The notes below the pieces were generated by a model that ran no database searches, was not told the origin of the DNA, and saw only the letters and a program-made list of their open reading frames with translations. The translations under genes and the position numbers were made by a program. DNA of 64,000 nt from Ktedonobacteria bacterium (GTDB taxonomy: Bacteria > Chloroflexota > Ktedonobacteria > Ktedonobacterales > JACDGC01): the NCBI GenBank assembly GCA_027459705.1, contig DAIDHM010000118.1, positions 1 through 64,000 on the forward strand. Direction: 5' to 3'. The first letter of the stretch is position 1, and each line of letters starts with the position of its first letter. Shown here in pieces: positions 42,082-51,351 of the stretch.

Positions 42082-43095
42082 ATGAGTATTCTGTCGCAAG
42101 TACTGGGCGAGCCAGGGCGCGATAATGCCGTGCTCGCGACCGTACAGACGGGCAAAAGCATCCATCGCGTCCTCTTCGATTGTGGCGATGTCGGCCTCGT
42201 TTCGATACGGCGTGCCGAATTGCAGAAAATCGATCTGCTCTGTTTTTCGCATCTGCATATGGACCATATCGGCGGGTTCGATACGTTCTTTCGCACCAAT
42301 TTTGATGCGGATTCCTCCGCGCCAATCCGCGTCTATGGTCCGCCCCAGACCGCGCGCATCCTCCAGCATCGCTTTCAGGGCTTTCTCTGGAATCTTGCCG
42401 AAGGCCGAACTGGACGATGGATTGTCCACGATGTGACGCCAGGTCAACTCCATGCATGGGAATTTTACGCGGCAGAGGCTTTCGCGGTGGCGCACGACCG
42501 CGGTGCATGGGTCCATGATGGAGCGGTGCTGGCTGACCACGAGTTTCAGATCGAAGCGGTGACTATGGATCACCTGACGCCTTCGCTCGCCTATGTGCTG
42601 CGTGAGGCGCCGCGTCGGCAGATCGACACCGAGCGTATGCAAGCCATGGAATTACCGGCAGGGCCATGGTTGCGCGAGGTCAAGGATCGCGCCAGCAATG
42701 ACGAAGAGCGAATCCTCACGATTGATCAAAAGGCCTACCGCCTGGGGGACCTGCGCCAATGGCTCCTGAAAGAGACGCCGGGCGAGTGCATTGCCTACCT
42801 CACAGATTTTTTGCTGGATGAAACGGCGATGGATCGATTGGTACCTCTGATCCAGGGGTGTCAGGTGGTGATCTGTGAGAGCCAGTATATTCCGGAAGAT
42901 GATGCACTTGCCTTGCGCCATCATCACATGACCGCGACGCGCGCGGCGGAACTAGCGCGTCGGGCAGGGGTGGGCGAGTTGGTACTCTTCCACCTCTCCG
43001 AGCGCTACACACCTGCGCAGTGGATTGCCATGCTCGCGCAAGCGCGGGCCATCTTTCCTGCCACGCGTTTCCCAGACCATTGGGATATCCGTTGA
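42082..43095 (+). CDS. RNase Z-like metallo-beta-lactamase-fold protein
   Basis: A 337-residue protein with the zinc motif SHLHMDHIGG (about 58-67), a downstream DxxxD/E block (YLTDFLLDE) and HHHMTATRAAELARRAGV, LVLFHLSERYTP. The ending HLSxRY is characteristic of the RNase Z/ElaC branch. True RNase Z is about 310 residues and matures tRNA 3' ends; the divergent exosite region here leaves open a nuclease, phosphodiesterase or lactonase role. Neighbours point to either housekeeping or the preceding catabolic pair. Confidence 0.75.
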   Translation: MSILSQVLGEPGRDNAVLATVQTGKSIHRVLFDCGDVGLVSIRRAELQKIDLLCFSHLHMDHIGGFDTFFRTNFDADSSAPIRVYGPPQTARILQHRFQGFLWNLAEGRTGRWIVHDVTPGQLHAWEFYAAEAFAVAHDRGAWVHDGAVLADHEFQIEAVTMDHLTPSLAYVLREAPRRQIDTERMQAMELPAGPWLREVKDRASNDEERILTIDQKAYRLGDLRQWLLKETPGECIAYLTDFLLDETAMDRLVPLIQGCQVVICESQYIPEDDALALRHHHMTATRAAELARRAGVGELVLFHLSERYTPAQWIAMLAQARAIFPATRFPDHWDIR

Positions 43096-43106
43096 ATCGT
43101 ATCCGC

Positions 43107-43997
43107 TCAAAAGATGCGTTTGCCGAAAGCCGAGCAGATGAGATCAGCGGCGAGTTCTCCGGTCTGGTTTGCATGATCGAGGATTGGATTGACCTCGACA
43201 AGATCCAGCGATCGCATGGCCCCTGTCTCCGCAATCAACTCCATGACCAGGTGCGCATCGCGGAACGTCAACCCCCCCGAAACCGGTGTTCCAACACCCG
43301 GAGCATCACGTGGGTCGACCACGTCAATATCAAAACTGGCATGCAGTGGCAAACCACCCTCCATCGTCAGCGCGAGTGCTTCTTCGGCAATGACCGAGAG
43401 GCCACGCCGATCGATATCGTGCATCGTGAAGACGTGCACACCATAGCGATGCAGCAATTCGCGTTCTCCCTGGTCGAGCGAGCGCGCGCCCAGGATCACG
43501 GTGCGCTCTGGCAAAATCTTTGGACTGAAACCACCGATGCTGGTGAGGCGTGGATCGCCCAGCCCACAGAGAGCGGCCAGCACCATGCCATGGATATTGC
43601 CGGAAGGTGTGGTCATTTCCGTATTATAATCGCCATGGGCATCGATCCAGATGACGCCCATGGGACCATTGCGCTGCACCGAAGCGGTGATGGACCCAAG
43701 ACTGACGCTATGATCGCCGCCCAACACCACCGGGATCATCTCTGGCGGTAGAGCGGTAATCCGCTTGGTGACATCCATCGCCGAAGCGCGGATATCATCC
43801 AGATATTTCAAATTATCCGCACCAGGATCCTGGGTTTCTGGCTCCAGAACATCGACATTGCCCAGATCCCGCACGACATGGCCCAGGTCTCTCAGACGTG
43901 CGCCGACATTCGCGCAACGAATGGCGCTCGGGCCCATATCAACGCCACGACGTCCAGCACCCAGATCCATCGGAACCCCGAGAATCGCAATTTCCAT
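43107..43997 (-). CDS. rocF: Arginase
   Basis: A 296-residue ureohydrolase. It opens with [20 protein letters not shown], as in arginases. Mn ligands are in [18 protein letters not shown] and SFDIDVVDP, with the closing [24 protein letters not shown] is the arginase-type substrate loop. It hydrolyses arginine to ornithine and urea. It converges with the MBL gene, with an 11-base gap. A CACCAGGG/CCCTGGTG inverted repeat lies in its upstream region at about 44049-44077, possibly regulatory. Confidence 0.93.
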   Translation of the reverse strand: MEIAILGVPMDLGAGRRGVDMGPSAIRCANVGARLRDLGHVVRDLGNVDVLEPETQDPGADNLKYLDDIRASAMDVTKRITALPPEMIPVVLGGDHSVSLGSITASVQRNGPMGVIWIDAHGDYNTEMTTPSGNIHGMVLAALCGLGDPRLTSIGGFSPKILPERTVILGARSLDQGERELLHRYGVHVFTMHDIDRRGLSVIAEEALALTMEGGLPLHASFDIDVVDPRDAPGVGTPVSGGLTFRDAHLVMELIAETGAMRSLDLVEVNPILDHANQTGELAADLICSAFGKRIF

Positions 43998-44136
43998 GGC
44001 CTCCCCAATCCCTTCACAGACTATGTGACTGGCTCAACATCGAGCCTCACCAGGGGCATTATAGCCATCCCTGGTGCGCCATGTCTATCACAAGCAATCG
44101 TAATGCGGTAAATAATCACAGCCGTCACGGCGTAGC

Positions 44137-44165
44137 TCGACAGCAGCGGATGCTTTAGGTACACT
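44137..44165 (+). promoter_or_regulatory. Predicted promoter upstream of a small membrane protein gene
   Basis: TCGACA (44137-44142), 17 bases, TACACT (44160-44165). The start would be near 44172, about 65 bases before the next gene. Confidence 0.45.
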
Positions 44166-44236
44166 ACAACCAGAATGCGCGACCTGTGGCGACACCGCGC
44201 GCTATTCCACGATCGATTATGTTAAGGAGAAGCTGT

Positions 44237-44782
44237 ATGGCAACCGGTACCCCCGCCAAAGTGACCATGACGACAGCGGCCCCACGCTCTGGATTTCGCA
44301 GCCCTCAATTCTGGCTGGGCCTGGTCTCCGTCCTGTTGACTTTCGCGTTAGGCTACAATGGCATTGTGCTGCCCAGTAATCTCGGAGACCTCATCAATAA
44401 GGCTTACAATAGTGGTGTCGTCCCCGGCGTGATTGCCGCCGCTATCGTTGCTGGCATTATTGCGATTTCGTTGTACGTCGAAACGCGCATGGTGCGCAAA
44501 AATGGGCCAACCGCAGGAAAACCAGGCAAGCCCTATCCCGTGGGCGGCAAACCGTTTTACCGGACCTCGGAATTTTGGTTAGGCTTCATTACCGTAGGGT
44601 TGAATTACCTGGACACCATCCCGCAACTCGACCAATATGTCCACATTCGTCCCTCCGCCAGCACCACTACACTGGTGATCGCCTTGATCTATGGTTTTGC
44701 GCGCGCCCAACTCAAGCAAGCTTATGCCAATTCGCAGGATGAGGATGATGGGAATGCGGCAAACCAGCTCGCGCATTCTTGA
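44237..44782 (+). CDS. Membrane protein with an internal duplication
   Basis: A 181-residue protein from the ATG at 44237 (MATGTPAKVTMTTAAPRSGF), with AAGGAG 7 bases upstream. Three to four hydrophobic segments. Two halves look related: FRSPQFWLGLVSVLLTFALG (about 19-38) and YRTSEFWLGFITVGLNYLDT (about 112-131), each an aromatic-start helix with a FWLG motif. The C-terminus is acidic (NSQDEDDGNAANQ). No known family or function was recognised. It stands alone between a predicted promoter and a hairpin. Confidence 0.65.
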   Translation: MATGTPAKVTMTTAAPRSGFRSPQFWLGLVSVLLTFALGYNGIVLPSNLGDLINKAYNSGVVPGVIAAAIVAGIIAISLYVETRMVRKNGPTAGKPGKPYPVGGKPFYRTSEFWLGFITVGLNYLDTIPQLDQYVHIRPSASTTTLVIALIYGFARAQLKQAYANSQDEDDGNAANQLAHS

Positions 44783-44832
44783 GAACGAAGACGAACTGGC
44801 TGACTGAGCAACCTGTGATGCGTGCAAGCACT

Positions 44833-44872
44833 GGCACACCTATCATAGATACGTGACCAGCATAGGTGTGCC
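44833..44872 (+). terminator. Perfect 11-bp hairpin after the membrane protein gene
   Basis: GGCACACCTAT (44833-44843) pairs with ATAGGTGTGCC (44862-44872), 18-base loop. It lies 51 bases after the stop and is followed by GTTGCG, without a U-tract. It could also be an operator for the downstream gene. Confidence 0.45.
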
Positions 44873-44967
44873 GTTGCGACACCCTCATCCGTCTTTAGAA
44901 GCAAAGCAGCAGTTCCATGGCTGTTCCTTGATCAAGGATAACAACCGCTGAGAAAGCTGGAGAGTGC

Positions 44968-45360
44968 GTGCAAGAGTCAGAAGAGACCAACGATCGTTGG
45001 GCGCGTTTATTCGCGCTCCAGGATGAGCTCGCCCAAAGGTATCGCTCATTTCGTCCGGAAGGATTTTATAGTTTACCACCCCAGGAGCGCTGTATAACGT
45101 GGACGCGGGCCTTGATCCACGAAGCGTGTGAATTGGATGACGAACTCAATTGGAAGCCGTGGAAAAATCCGCGCGATTTGGTGGAAAATCGTGGGCATCG
45201 ATTGGATGAAACTGCGGATCTGCTCCATTTCTTGCTTCAGTTAGCCTTAGATCAGGGTTTCAGTGCGGATGAGCTTTTTGCCGCCTATGTTGCCAAGCAT
45301 GCCGAGAATCAACGTCGCCAGGAAGCGGATCCCGCCTACCGTCCGATCGATCCACGGTAA
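44968..45360 (+). CDS. dUTPase-like / all-alpha NTP pyrophosphatase
   Basis: A 130-residue protein, GTG start. The ALIHEACELDDELNWKPWK segment and LDETADLLHFLLQLAL give the acidic metal-binding helices of the MazG/dimeric-dUTPase superfamily, with NWKPWK typical of dUTPase_2-type proteins. It is likely to hydrolyse a (d)NTP to the monophosphate, cleaning the nucleotide pool. Substrate specificity is not provable from the sequence. Confidence 0.78.
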   Translation: MQESEETNDRWARLFALQDELAQRYRSFRPEGFYSLPPQERCITWTRALIHEACELDDELNWKPWKNPRDLVENRGHRLDETADLLHFLLQLALDQGFSADELFAAYVAKHAENQRRQEADPAYRPIDPR

Positions 45361-45521
45361 TGACCAACATGACCAACGGGCCATTGAGCGAGGGATAGCA
45401 CTGGTCGAAGTGTATGCTAGGATCAATCTTCACGCACGTCACTGTGGGAACCGCGGCGTGAACGTGGATGTTTGCGTGGGTCGATGGAAAACCTGTTGCT
45501 AGCGGGGAAGCGTAGGGTCAT

Positions 45522-46715
45522 ATGGTAGATGCGCAATTGATCGAGCGGTTGGCGATGATCACAGGCCAACTGGTCCAATTTCCCACGGTCGCCGAGAATA
45601 CCCAAGAGATTGAACACTGTGTCGATTGGGTGCGCACGCATGTATTGACACGCGCCTCGCGGCTACACGTTCGGCCTTATCTTTCACATGGTCGGCCATC
45701 ATTGCTTTTCAGCGCGGGCGACCAGCCGCCGCGAGTGTTGCTGTGCGGCCATCTGGATGTCGTCGAAGCCCAGCGACAGCGCGACTTCGCAGCCTATGAA
45801 CTCGATGAGGTTCACCTGGCTGGACGCGGCACCGCCGATATGAAAGGGCCGATCGCTGCGATGATCGATGTGATGGAGACAGAGGCGCAACCGGGCCTGG
45901 GCTTGTTGCTCACGACGGACGAAGAGAGCGGTGGCGAAGACGGGGTTGGCGCCTTCTTGCGGACCGTAGATTGGCGACCAGACGTAGTCGTCCTGCCAGA
46001 CGGTGGCGCGAATATGCGATTGGTAGTGGAACAAAAAGGGATCCTGCGACTCAAGATCAGTGCCAACGGCGAGGCCGCACATGGGTCACGCCCCTGGCTC
46101 GGGATCAATGCGATTGATCGGCTTTATCAAGGCTATCATGCGCTCTTAACGACTTATCCGATACCCACCGGTGAAGATGATTGGCGCGTCTCGATCACGC
46201 TAAGCCAACTAAATGGCGGCATTACGCTGAATTCTGTCCCGTGGTACGCCGAGGGCATTCTGGACATCCGCTATCCTGGTGGGGAGGATCCCCAGGGAGC
46301 CAAGCTGCTGGCGGATATCACTCGCCGCCTCCAACGCCGGAATATTCACACCGATCTGATCTTCCAGGCGCTACCGTTTCAAATGCATCCGGACGCGCTC
46401 CCGATTGCGCAACTCCAGAAGGTCTTCCGTGATCAGGGTCACCCAGCGCTACCTTTGGCGCGTGAAGCCGGGGCATCTGACGCACGCTATTTCAGCGCCG
46501 CGGGTGTGCCCGTCCTGATGTTTCAACCAGAATGCGCGGATTGGCATGGCGCGCATGAACACATTAATTTAACAAGTCTGGCCTATTTCCGCCGCATCCT
46601 GGGCAACTTTACACGTGCGACGCTCAGCCACAAAGGTTCGGGATCGCGCGGGTCACGTGTTCACGCCCCTCAAAGGTCATCGGGCAATGTACCAGAAAAC
46701 CGCGCGGCGGAGTGA
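45522..46715 (+). CDS. M20-family metallopeptidase (ArgE/DapE type)
   Basis: A 397-residue protein: LLCGHLDVVEA (His ligand and catalytic Asp), GRGTADMKGPIAAM, TTDEESGGEDGVG (catalytic and ligand Glu), the dimerisation domain starting ISANGEAAHGSRPWLG, and a late His ligand in WHGAHEHIN. The family includes acetylornithine and succinyl-diaminopimelate deacylases and carboxypeptidases. The last ~35 residues are Ser/Arg-rich and not family-like. Substrate unknown; it sits near arginase but on the other strand. Confidence 0.85.
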   Translation: MVDAQLIERLAMITGQLVQFPTVAENTQEIEHCVDWVRTHVLTRASRLHVRPYLSHGRPSLLFSAGDQPPRVLLCGHLDVVEAQRQRDFAAYELDEVHLAGRGTADMKGPIAAMIDVMETEAQPGLGLLLTTDEESGGEDGVGAFLRTVDWRPDVVVLPDGGANMRLVVEQKGILRLKISANGEAAHGSRPWLGINAIDRLYQGYHALLTTYPIPTGEDDWRVSITLSQLNGGITLNSVPWYAEGILDIRYPGGEDPQGAKLLADITRRLQRRNIHTDLIFQALPFQMHPDALPIAQLQKVFRDQGHPALPLAREAGASDARYFSAAGVPVLMFQPECADWHGAHEHINLTSLAYFRRILGNFTRATLSHKGSGSRGSRVHAPQRSSGNVPENRAAE

Positions 46716-46820
46716 GCGCGGAATGACGCGACAAACCAGATGGTTTTTGCGGTCTTTCCCACGTGAGTGGTACAGTTAGAATCGAAGTCCTTTGAATTTG
46801 ATGAGGAGCTACAACCATAT

Positions 46821-48281
46821 ATGACCGCTGTACGCGTCAACCTGACGACGCTTTTCGATGCCCTGGCGGCTAACGATGAAGCCACTGTCACCGCCCAGGT
46901 CGCCTACGCCCTCAATGAGCACATCGCCCCCAGCCAGCTGGCTGGGCGCCTCGCCATCCCCGCCGCGCTGGGAGATACGGTGGGCGATGCGCTGACAGGC
47001 TTAGTCGCCGCTGGCCGGATTGGCGACTGGATCCGCGTCATCCCGTCGGGTCCCGAGCCAGGTGCTGAGCGTCGACAGGCACTCCAACCCGCCACGTCGT
47101 TCGTCGCCGCGGCATTACGCGCCGCACCGGCGATTGCAGCTGGCTTGCGCCAGCCAGACGCGCGAGTTCCCGATCCCCTCTTCCCCCATGACATCACCAA
47201 TCCCAATGGACCCTGGGTGGAGCTCCGCGACGCGTTCGTCTCTGGCAACATGCAGCAATTTGGTCGCGTCATCATGGGCTTCTATGCGAGTGGGACCGAT
47301 TATCGCGAGTTATGCGGCGCGATGTACTTTGCCATTCTGGGGCACTTCGCCGCCGATGGCAAAGCCACGCTGGCAACGCTTAAGGCCACGCAGGCGCTGG
47401 ATTATGTCGATTGGGGCGATCGGGTTCCCGCGCTCGTACAATGGCTGCTCCCCCAGCTTGCCCAAAATGGTGCTGAAGCCACGGGGGCGGAAGTCGTACG
47501 GGCTGCCCTGGCCAAGCCAGAGCGCGACCTGGACTTCGTGCGAACACGCCTGACCTTCTCCAAAGTTGAGGCGGCGGGAGAGAGTCTGCGGCGTGTCATC
47601 GCCCAAGGATCGACCGCGGAAGTGATTGACGCGGTCTATCAGGCGCTGAAAGCGGGCGCAACCGGGACCATGGTCGGCGCTCAGGCAGCGATCGTCGCTG
47701 CCGAACTGTTGGCCTCCACCCCATTGGATGCTCCCACTGACCTGGATCGCGCGACGATGGCGCTCCGCGTCGCCAATGCGGCTCGCATCGCGACGTATCA
47801 GGTGCAGGATATTCGCGTCTTGCCAATGGTCTTCCAGGCTGCCAACGTCGTGAACCAGGCCGTCAAAGCCCTGGGAAATCGGGCGATCATGCCCCCAACA
47901 CCGACGGCGGGCTCCGCCATGCAAGGCGGGTTGATCGAATTTGTCGTACTCCGTAATTTGAGCAACCAGATTACGCAGCGCGATGAAGGTGGGGCACGCA
48001 TGACGCTGCGGCGCTATGCGCAAATGTCGTTCTCCGCGCGCAGCATCTGCGGCCAGTTGGGCCTGGCGGCAGCGCGGTCGAATCCAGCAGGGGATGCTGG
48101 GCGAGCGATGCTGGTCGTCCAGGAGGCTGGTGAAACCTTTACCGCACTCCCCTTGAGTCAGCAAGCCAAAGAGGGCGTGGCTCTCCTGGACGCGATGGTG
48201 CACGTGATTATGGCGCAGCAAGGCGATGACGCCCAGGCGTCGCGCATCGAAGCGGCCACTGGCACTACGTTCGGCGAGTGA
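46821..48281 (+). CDS. Large alpha-helical protein of unknown function
   Basis: A 486-residue protein, started at the ATG at 46821 (MTAVRVNLTTLFDALAANDE); an in-frame start at 46767 would add 18 residues. Ala/Leu-rich helices throughout, no signal peptide, no membrane segment, no recognised catalytic motif. A short conserved-looking stretch is MGFYASGTDYRELCGAMYFAILGHFAADGKAT (about residues 150-181), and a second LEFVVLRNLSNQIT-like helix lies late. It could be a scaffold or a repeat protein of HEAT/TPR type. It is not assigned to any family. Confidence 0.6.
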   Translation: MTAVRVNLTTLFDALAANDEATVTAQVAYALNEHIAPSQLAGRLAIPAALGDTVGDALTGLVAAGRIGDWIRVIPSGPEPGAERRQALQPATSFVAAALRAAPAIAAGLRQPDARVPDPLFPHDITNPNGPWVELRDAFVSGNMQQFGRVIMGFYASGTDYRELCGAMYFAILGHFAADGKATLATLKATQALDYVDWGDRVPALVQWLLPQLAQNGAEATGAEVVRAALAKPERDLDFVRTRLTFSKVEAAGESLRRVIAQGSTAEVIDAVYQALKAGATGTMVGAQAAIVAAELLASTPLDAPTDLDRATMALRVANAARIATYQVQDIRVLPMVFQAANVVNQAVKALGNRAIMPPTPTAGSAMQGGLIEFVVLRNLSNQITQRDEGGARMTLRRYAQMSFSARSICGQLGLAAARSNPAGDAGRAMLVVQEAGETFTALPLSQQAKEGVALLDAMVHVIMAQQGDDAQASRIEAATGTTFGE

Positions 48282-48341
48282 TACTCGCCACGACCGCGCA
48301 ACTCTCGAGGTTTGCCGGTGATCGGCAGACAATAAGCCAGC

Positions 48342-48377
48342 GAAGAGCACGAGGAGACTGGTCTCCCCGTGCTCTTC
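48342..48377. terminator. Strong bidirectional terminator
   Basis: GAAGAGCACG-A-GGAGAC pairs with GTCTCC-C-CGTGCTCTTC across a 2-base loop (16 pairs, one A-C mismatch). TTGTT follows on the plus strand. It lies between the convergent helical-protein and glycosyltransferase genes and can serve both. Confidence 0.75.
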
Positions 48378-48432
48378 TTGTTAGACGTTTAAGGCGCGGA
48401 CGGGCAGGGCGATACGCCCCCGTCTCGTGTGC

Positions 48433-49755
48433 TTAACGATTGACCACAGCCAATACTGGTTGTGCGAGTGCGTCGCGATAGACCTCGACTACCTGCGCGG
48501 CGATAACGGGCCAGCTGAAGCGCGTAACGCTCGCGCGGGCATAATGTGCCAGGCGCGCATAGCGCGCTGGATCACTGAGGAGGCTATCCACGCGATCAGC
48601 GAACGCCAGGGGCGAACGCTGACTCACGAGGGCGCCATTGATCCCTTCGCGGACAATCACTGGCAAACCGCCGACCGCTGGAGCGATCACGGGTGTGCCA
48701 CACGCCATGGCTTCTACGGCCACGAGACCAAAGCTCTCATAATGCGACGCGATAGTCAACAGATCTGCGGCACGGTAATAGATTGGTAATTGATCCTGGG
48801 GGACCGCGTCCAGCAGGTGGACCTGACTGGCAACACCGAGCTCATCAGCCAGTTGGCGTAGGCGTGCCCGTTCAGGGTCATGTTCATCACCGCCCAGGAT
48901 GACCAGGTGCGCGTACGTCCGCAGGATCGCCATCATCCGTATGAGCAGGTCTGGTCCCTTGAGTGGGTCGAGTCGACCGACAAATAGCAAGAGCGGCACA
49001 TCATGAGCGATTCCCAGGGTATTTGCCAGAGCATGTCGGGCAGTCTGGCGACCAGCGGGATCAAACCGATCGAGATCGACCCCACAAGGGATCGTATGCA
49101 TTGCCTGGGCAGGCAGGCCGTAGAGTCGACTGATCTGCTGGCGCTCATCCTCGGTGGCAACGATGATGCCATCGACATTGGCAATGATCTGTCGTTCTTG
49201 CTCGATGCGGAGCGGCGGTTCAGTTTCCTCGGGCCGTGCTTGTTGTTTCAGGCGCGCGAGCGTATGAAACATCGTCACATGGGGCGCGCCCCAGCGGCGA
49301 CTCAACGACATGCCCGCCACACCAGAGAGCCAGTAGTGACTATGGAGCAGGTCATAGTCCAGGCGGTTTGAGATGGCAAAGCATTCAATACCCGCAACGA
49401 AGTGAGGCGCCAAAGCAAAGAGGTCGTTTTTGTGGACGGGGGTGAGGGGTCCAGCGGGGATATGAATAATGCGAGCGTTGTCGGCGAGTGGCAGAATCTG
49501 CGGCAGGTCAGGGTCAGTCCAACGCGTGAAACAGTCTACCTGGACATGGGCGGCGGCGAGGTGACGGGCGAGTTCGCGGATGTAGACGTTCATACCTCCA
49601 GCGTCACGGCTGCGCCCGATAGCGGCCAGCGGCGAGGTATGGTAGCTGAGGAGCGCGACTCGCAGTGAGTCGCGCGAAGGTGATTCGCAGATGCGTGGCC
49701 AACGACCCTCACCATTGCTGGCGAGTGGTGTGGGGGTGTGGGATGTGCCTGGCAT
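48433..49755 (-). CDS. Family 4 glycosyltransferase (MshA/sucrose-phosphate-synthase-like)
   Basis: A 440-residue GT-B enzyme started at the ATG at 49755 (MPGTSHTPTPLASNGEGRWP), with GGAGGT about 12 bases upstream. The acceptor domain has DAGGMNVYIRELARHL and HSHYWLSGVAGM. The donor domain has LLFVGRLDPLKGPDLLIRMM and the EX7E block HYESFGLVAVEAMACGTPVI. The GGMNVY and HSHYW elements are shared by MshA and sucrose-phosphate synthases. Acceptor unknown; no partner genes nearby. Confidence 0.87.
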   Translation of the reverse strand: MPGTSHTPTPLASNGEGRWPRICESPSRDSLRVALLSYHTSPLAAIGRSRDAGGMNVYIRELARHLAAAHVQVDCFTRWTDPDLPQILPLADNARIIHIPAGPLTPVHKNDLFALAPHFVAGIECFAISNRLDYDLLHSHYWLSGVAGMSLSRRWGAPHVTMFHTLARLKQQARPEETEPPLRIEQERQIIANVDGIIVATEDERQQISRLYGLPAQAMHTIPCGVDLDRFDPAGRQTARHALANTLGIAHDVPLLLFVGRLDPLKGPDLLIRMMAILRTYAHLVILGGDEHDPERARLRQLADELGVASQVHLLDAVPQDQLPIYYRAADLLTIASHYESFGLVAVEAMACGTPVIAPAVGGLPVIVREGINGALVSQRSPLAFADRVDSLLSDPARYARLAHYARASVTRFSWPVIAAQVVEVYRDALAQPVLAVVNR

Positions 49756-50020
49756 GCGGTAATAACCTCCAGGGTAGTTACAAAAAGTCACGATTACACT
49801 ATAACATTCGAAGTATTGTCGATGCCACCTCGTTCGTGTCAATGGTCTCTCCCATGGCGCGTGATCAAGCGATCATTTGTCAGGAATAGTCTGATAAAAA
49901 TGGTCTGGCTTCTTTCCCTAGCGGAATATCATGCCGACACGTATACTTAGAAAGGACGATGTGACGCGCCTGAAAGAGGCGAAGACCGTGCACACGTACC
50001 GGCTAGATGTAGGAAAGAAC

Positions 50021-50389
50021 ATGAAACGACTGACTGCCATCATCATCTTGGCGGCCTGTGTCGCCTTTGTCGGATGTAGTCGAACGAAGATCGTGCCGCT
50101 GGATGAGGCGCATATGAGTGGCGCCGCGTTCTTGCAATCATCGGTTACTGTGAAAGCCGGACAACCCGTCAAGTTCATCGACAATCCCGATGGTGCACAG
50201 CATATCCTGGTGGTTGGAACGAACGGAGCCTATGCGCCACAACAAGGCGCACCCGATCAACTGACAGGCGCCGGATTGACCATTACGCCAGGGACGACCG
50301 ATCAGATAGTCTTTGCGACGGCTGGAACTTACACGGTGACGTGTACGATCCATCCTTCCATGCTCCTGACCGTCAACGTGACCCCATAA
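50021..50389 (+). CDS. Cupredoxin-like lipoprotein A
   Basis: A 122-residue protein from the ATG at 50021 (MKRLTAIIILAACVAFVGCS), with AGGAAAG upstream and a lipobox FVGC at about residues 16-19. The mature part is a small beta-sandwich with possible type-1 copper ligands: His in AQHILVVG, then Cys, His and Met in TVTCTIHPSM. It resembles plastocyanin-like electron carriers on the outer face of the membrane. A paralogue follows 190 bases downstream, and a strong hairpin ends the pair. Confidence 0.78.
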   Translation: MKRLTAIIILAACVAFVGCSRTKIVPLDEAHMSGAAFLQSSVTVKAGQPVKFIDNPDGAQHILVVGTNGAYAPQQGAPDQLTGAGLTITPGTTDQIVFATAGTYTVTCTIHPSMLLTVNVTP

Positions 50390-50580
50390 CCGCGCATCTC
50401 TTCAGTTGAACACGCTTCCGCTAGCCTACACGAAGTATGCCACACATGGGTGGGGAAATAGGTCGTGCAGGTCATGCTGTTCATGAGCGGCGATAACGGA
50501 GCGTAAAGATGAGATGCTTTCATCCGAGGGGGACGATAGGATGTCGGACTACTCTGAAAAGGTAAGGAGAACAAAAGTCT

Positions 50581-50973
50581 ATGAGAAAGCTGTTTCTGGC
50601 GACCGTGTGTATCCTTGCGTTAGGTCTGGTAGCTTGCGGTGGGAAAAATACCACTGCGGCCACTGGTCCGGTGCAAGCTGCGACGGTCACGATGGAAGCG
50701 AGCACATTCACAGCGAGTAGTGTTACCTTGAAGGTGGGTGGCACGCTGACCCTGACTGATGACAAGACCAACGGCGCGACGCACATTCTCGTGCTCGGCC
50801 AGAACGGTACTTACGTCAGCAGTCCGAACGGGCCAGCGGCTTTGAATGACCCGAATGGTGTGACGTTCACGCAAGGCGATTCCCACACTTACACCTTCGC
50901 GACCGCGGGTACGTATATGATTACCTGCACGATACACCCAACCATGAATCTGACTGTCACCGTCGTCAGTTGA
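50581..50973 (+). CDS. Cupredoxin-like lipoprotein B
   Basis: A 130-residue paralogue of the preceding gene. The signal peptide ends LVACGGKN (lipobox). The beta-sandwich carries ATHILVLGQNGTYVS and YMITCTIHPTMNLTV, giving the same His-Cys-His-Met set and the same end of the domain. The ribosome-binding site AAGGAGAA precedes the ATG. Tandem duplication is evident, but the N-terminal 30 residues and the loops have diverged. Expected: surface-anchored copper protein. Confidence 0.8.
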   Translation: MRKLFLATVCILALGLVACGGKNTTAATGPVQAATVTMEASTFTASSVTLKVGGTLTLTDDKTNGATHILVLGQNGTYVSSPNGPAALNDPNGVTFTQGDSHTYTFATAGTYMITCTIHPTMNLTVTVVS

Positions 50974-50978
50974 ACCAG

Positions 50979-51020
50979 CCAAAGAGGCGGAAGTTTCGGG
51001 GGAAACTTCCGCCTCTTTGG
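50979..51020 (+). terminator. Very stable terminator-like hairpin after the cupredoxin genes
   Basis: A perfect 19-bp stem (CCAAAGAGGCGGAAGTTTC with its complement, loop GGGG) begins 6 bases after the stop. No U-tract follows, but the stem is the longest perfect one in the window. Confidence 0.7.
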
Positions 51021-51088
51021 CGAACTATGCTGAGATATCTCAGAGAGTACAGGTTGATTCACCGCTCCTGCTAGGAGGAAATTCGAGC

Positions 51089-51166
51089 ATGCCGCCGCGC
51101 GAGAGGGGTGAATCCGCGTGTTCGTATGGCATCTGTGACGTTCACCATTGCGAGGACGTAGTATAA
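51089..51166 (+). CDS. Possible 25-residue Cys/His-rich micropeptide
   Basis: An ATG with a strong ribosome-binding site (CTAGGAGGAAA, 8 bases away) opens 25 codons ending in GESACSYGICDVHHCEDVV: three Cys and two His, as in a metal-binding peptide. It lies just after the cupredoxin terminator and overlaps a TATAAT hexamer (51162-51167) at its end. There is no family evidence. It may be chance. Confidence 0.25.
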   Translation: MPPRERGESACSYGICDVHHCEDVV

Positions 51167-51167
51167 T
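51162..51167 (+). promoter_or_regulatory. TATAAT box upstream of the small helical gene
   Basis: A perfect -10 hexamer with no convincing -35 (CGTTCA at the right distance). If functional it would start transcription near 51174, about 180 bases before the next gene. Confidence 0.3.
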
Positions 51168-51351
51168 AGAGACAGAGTGATAACGAGTCAACAACTTCTG
51201 GCACACACTGTGCGGTTGAAGCTTGTAGCGCGCTTCGCGGCTCTGCCGCGTGTCGATAGAGTCAAACACTGGCATGGGACGGGGAGAATCTCCTCTCTGT
51301 CTGAATGGAGCGCTCATCTTGAGCATAATCATTGATGAGGTGGATACCCAA

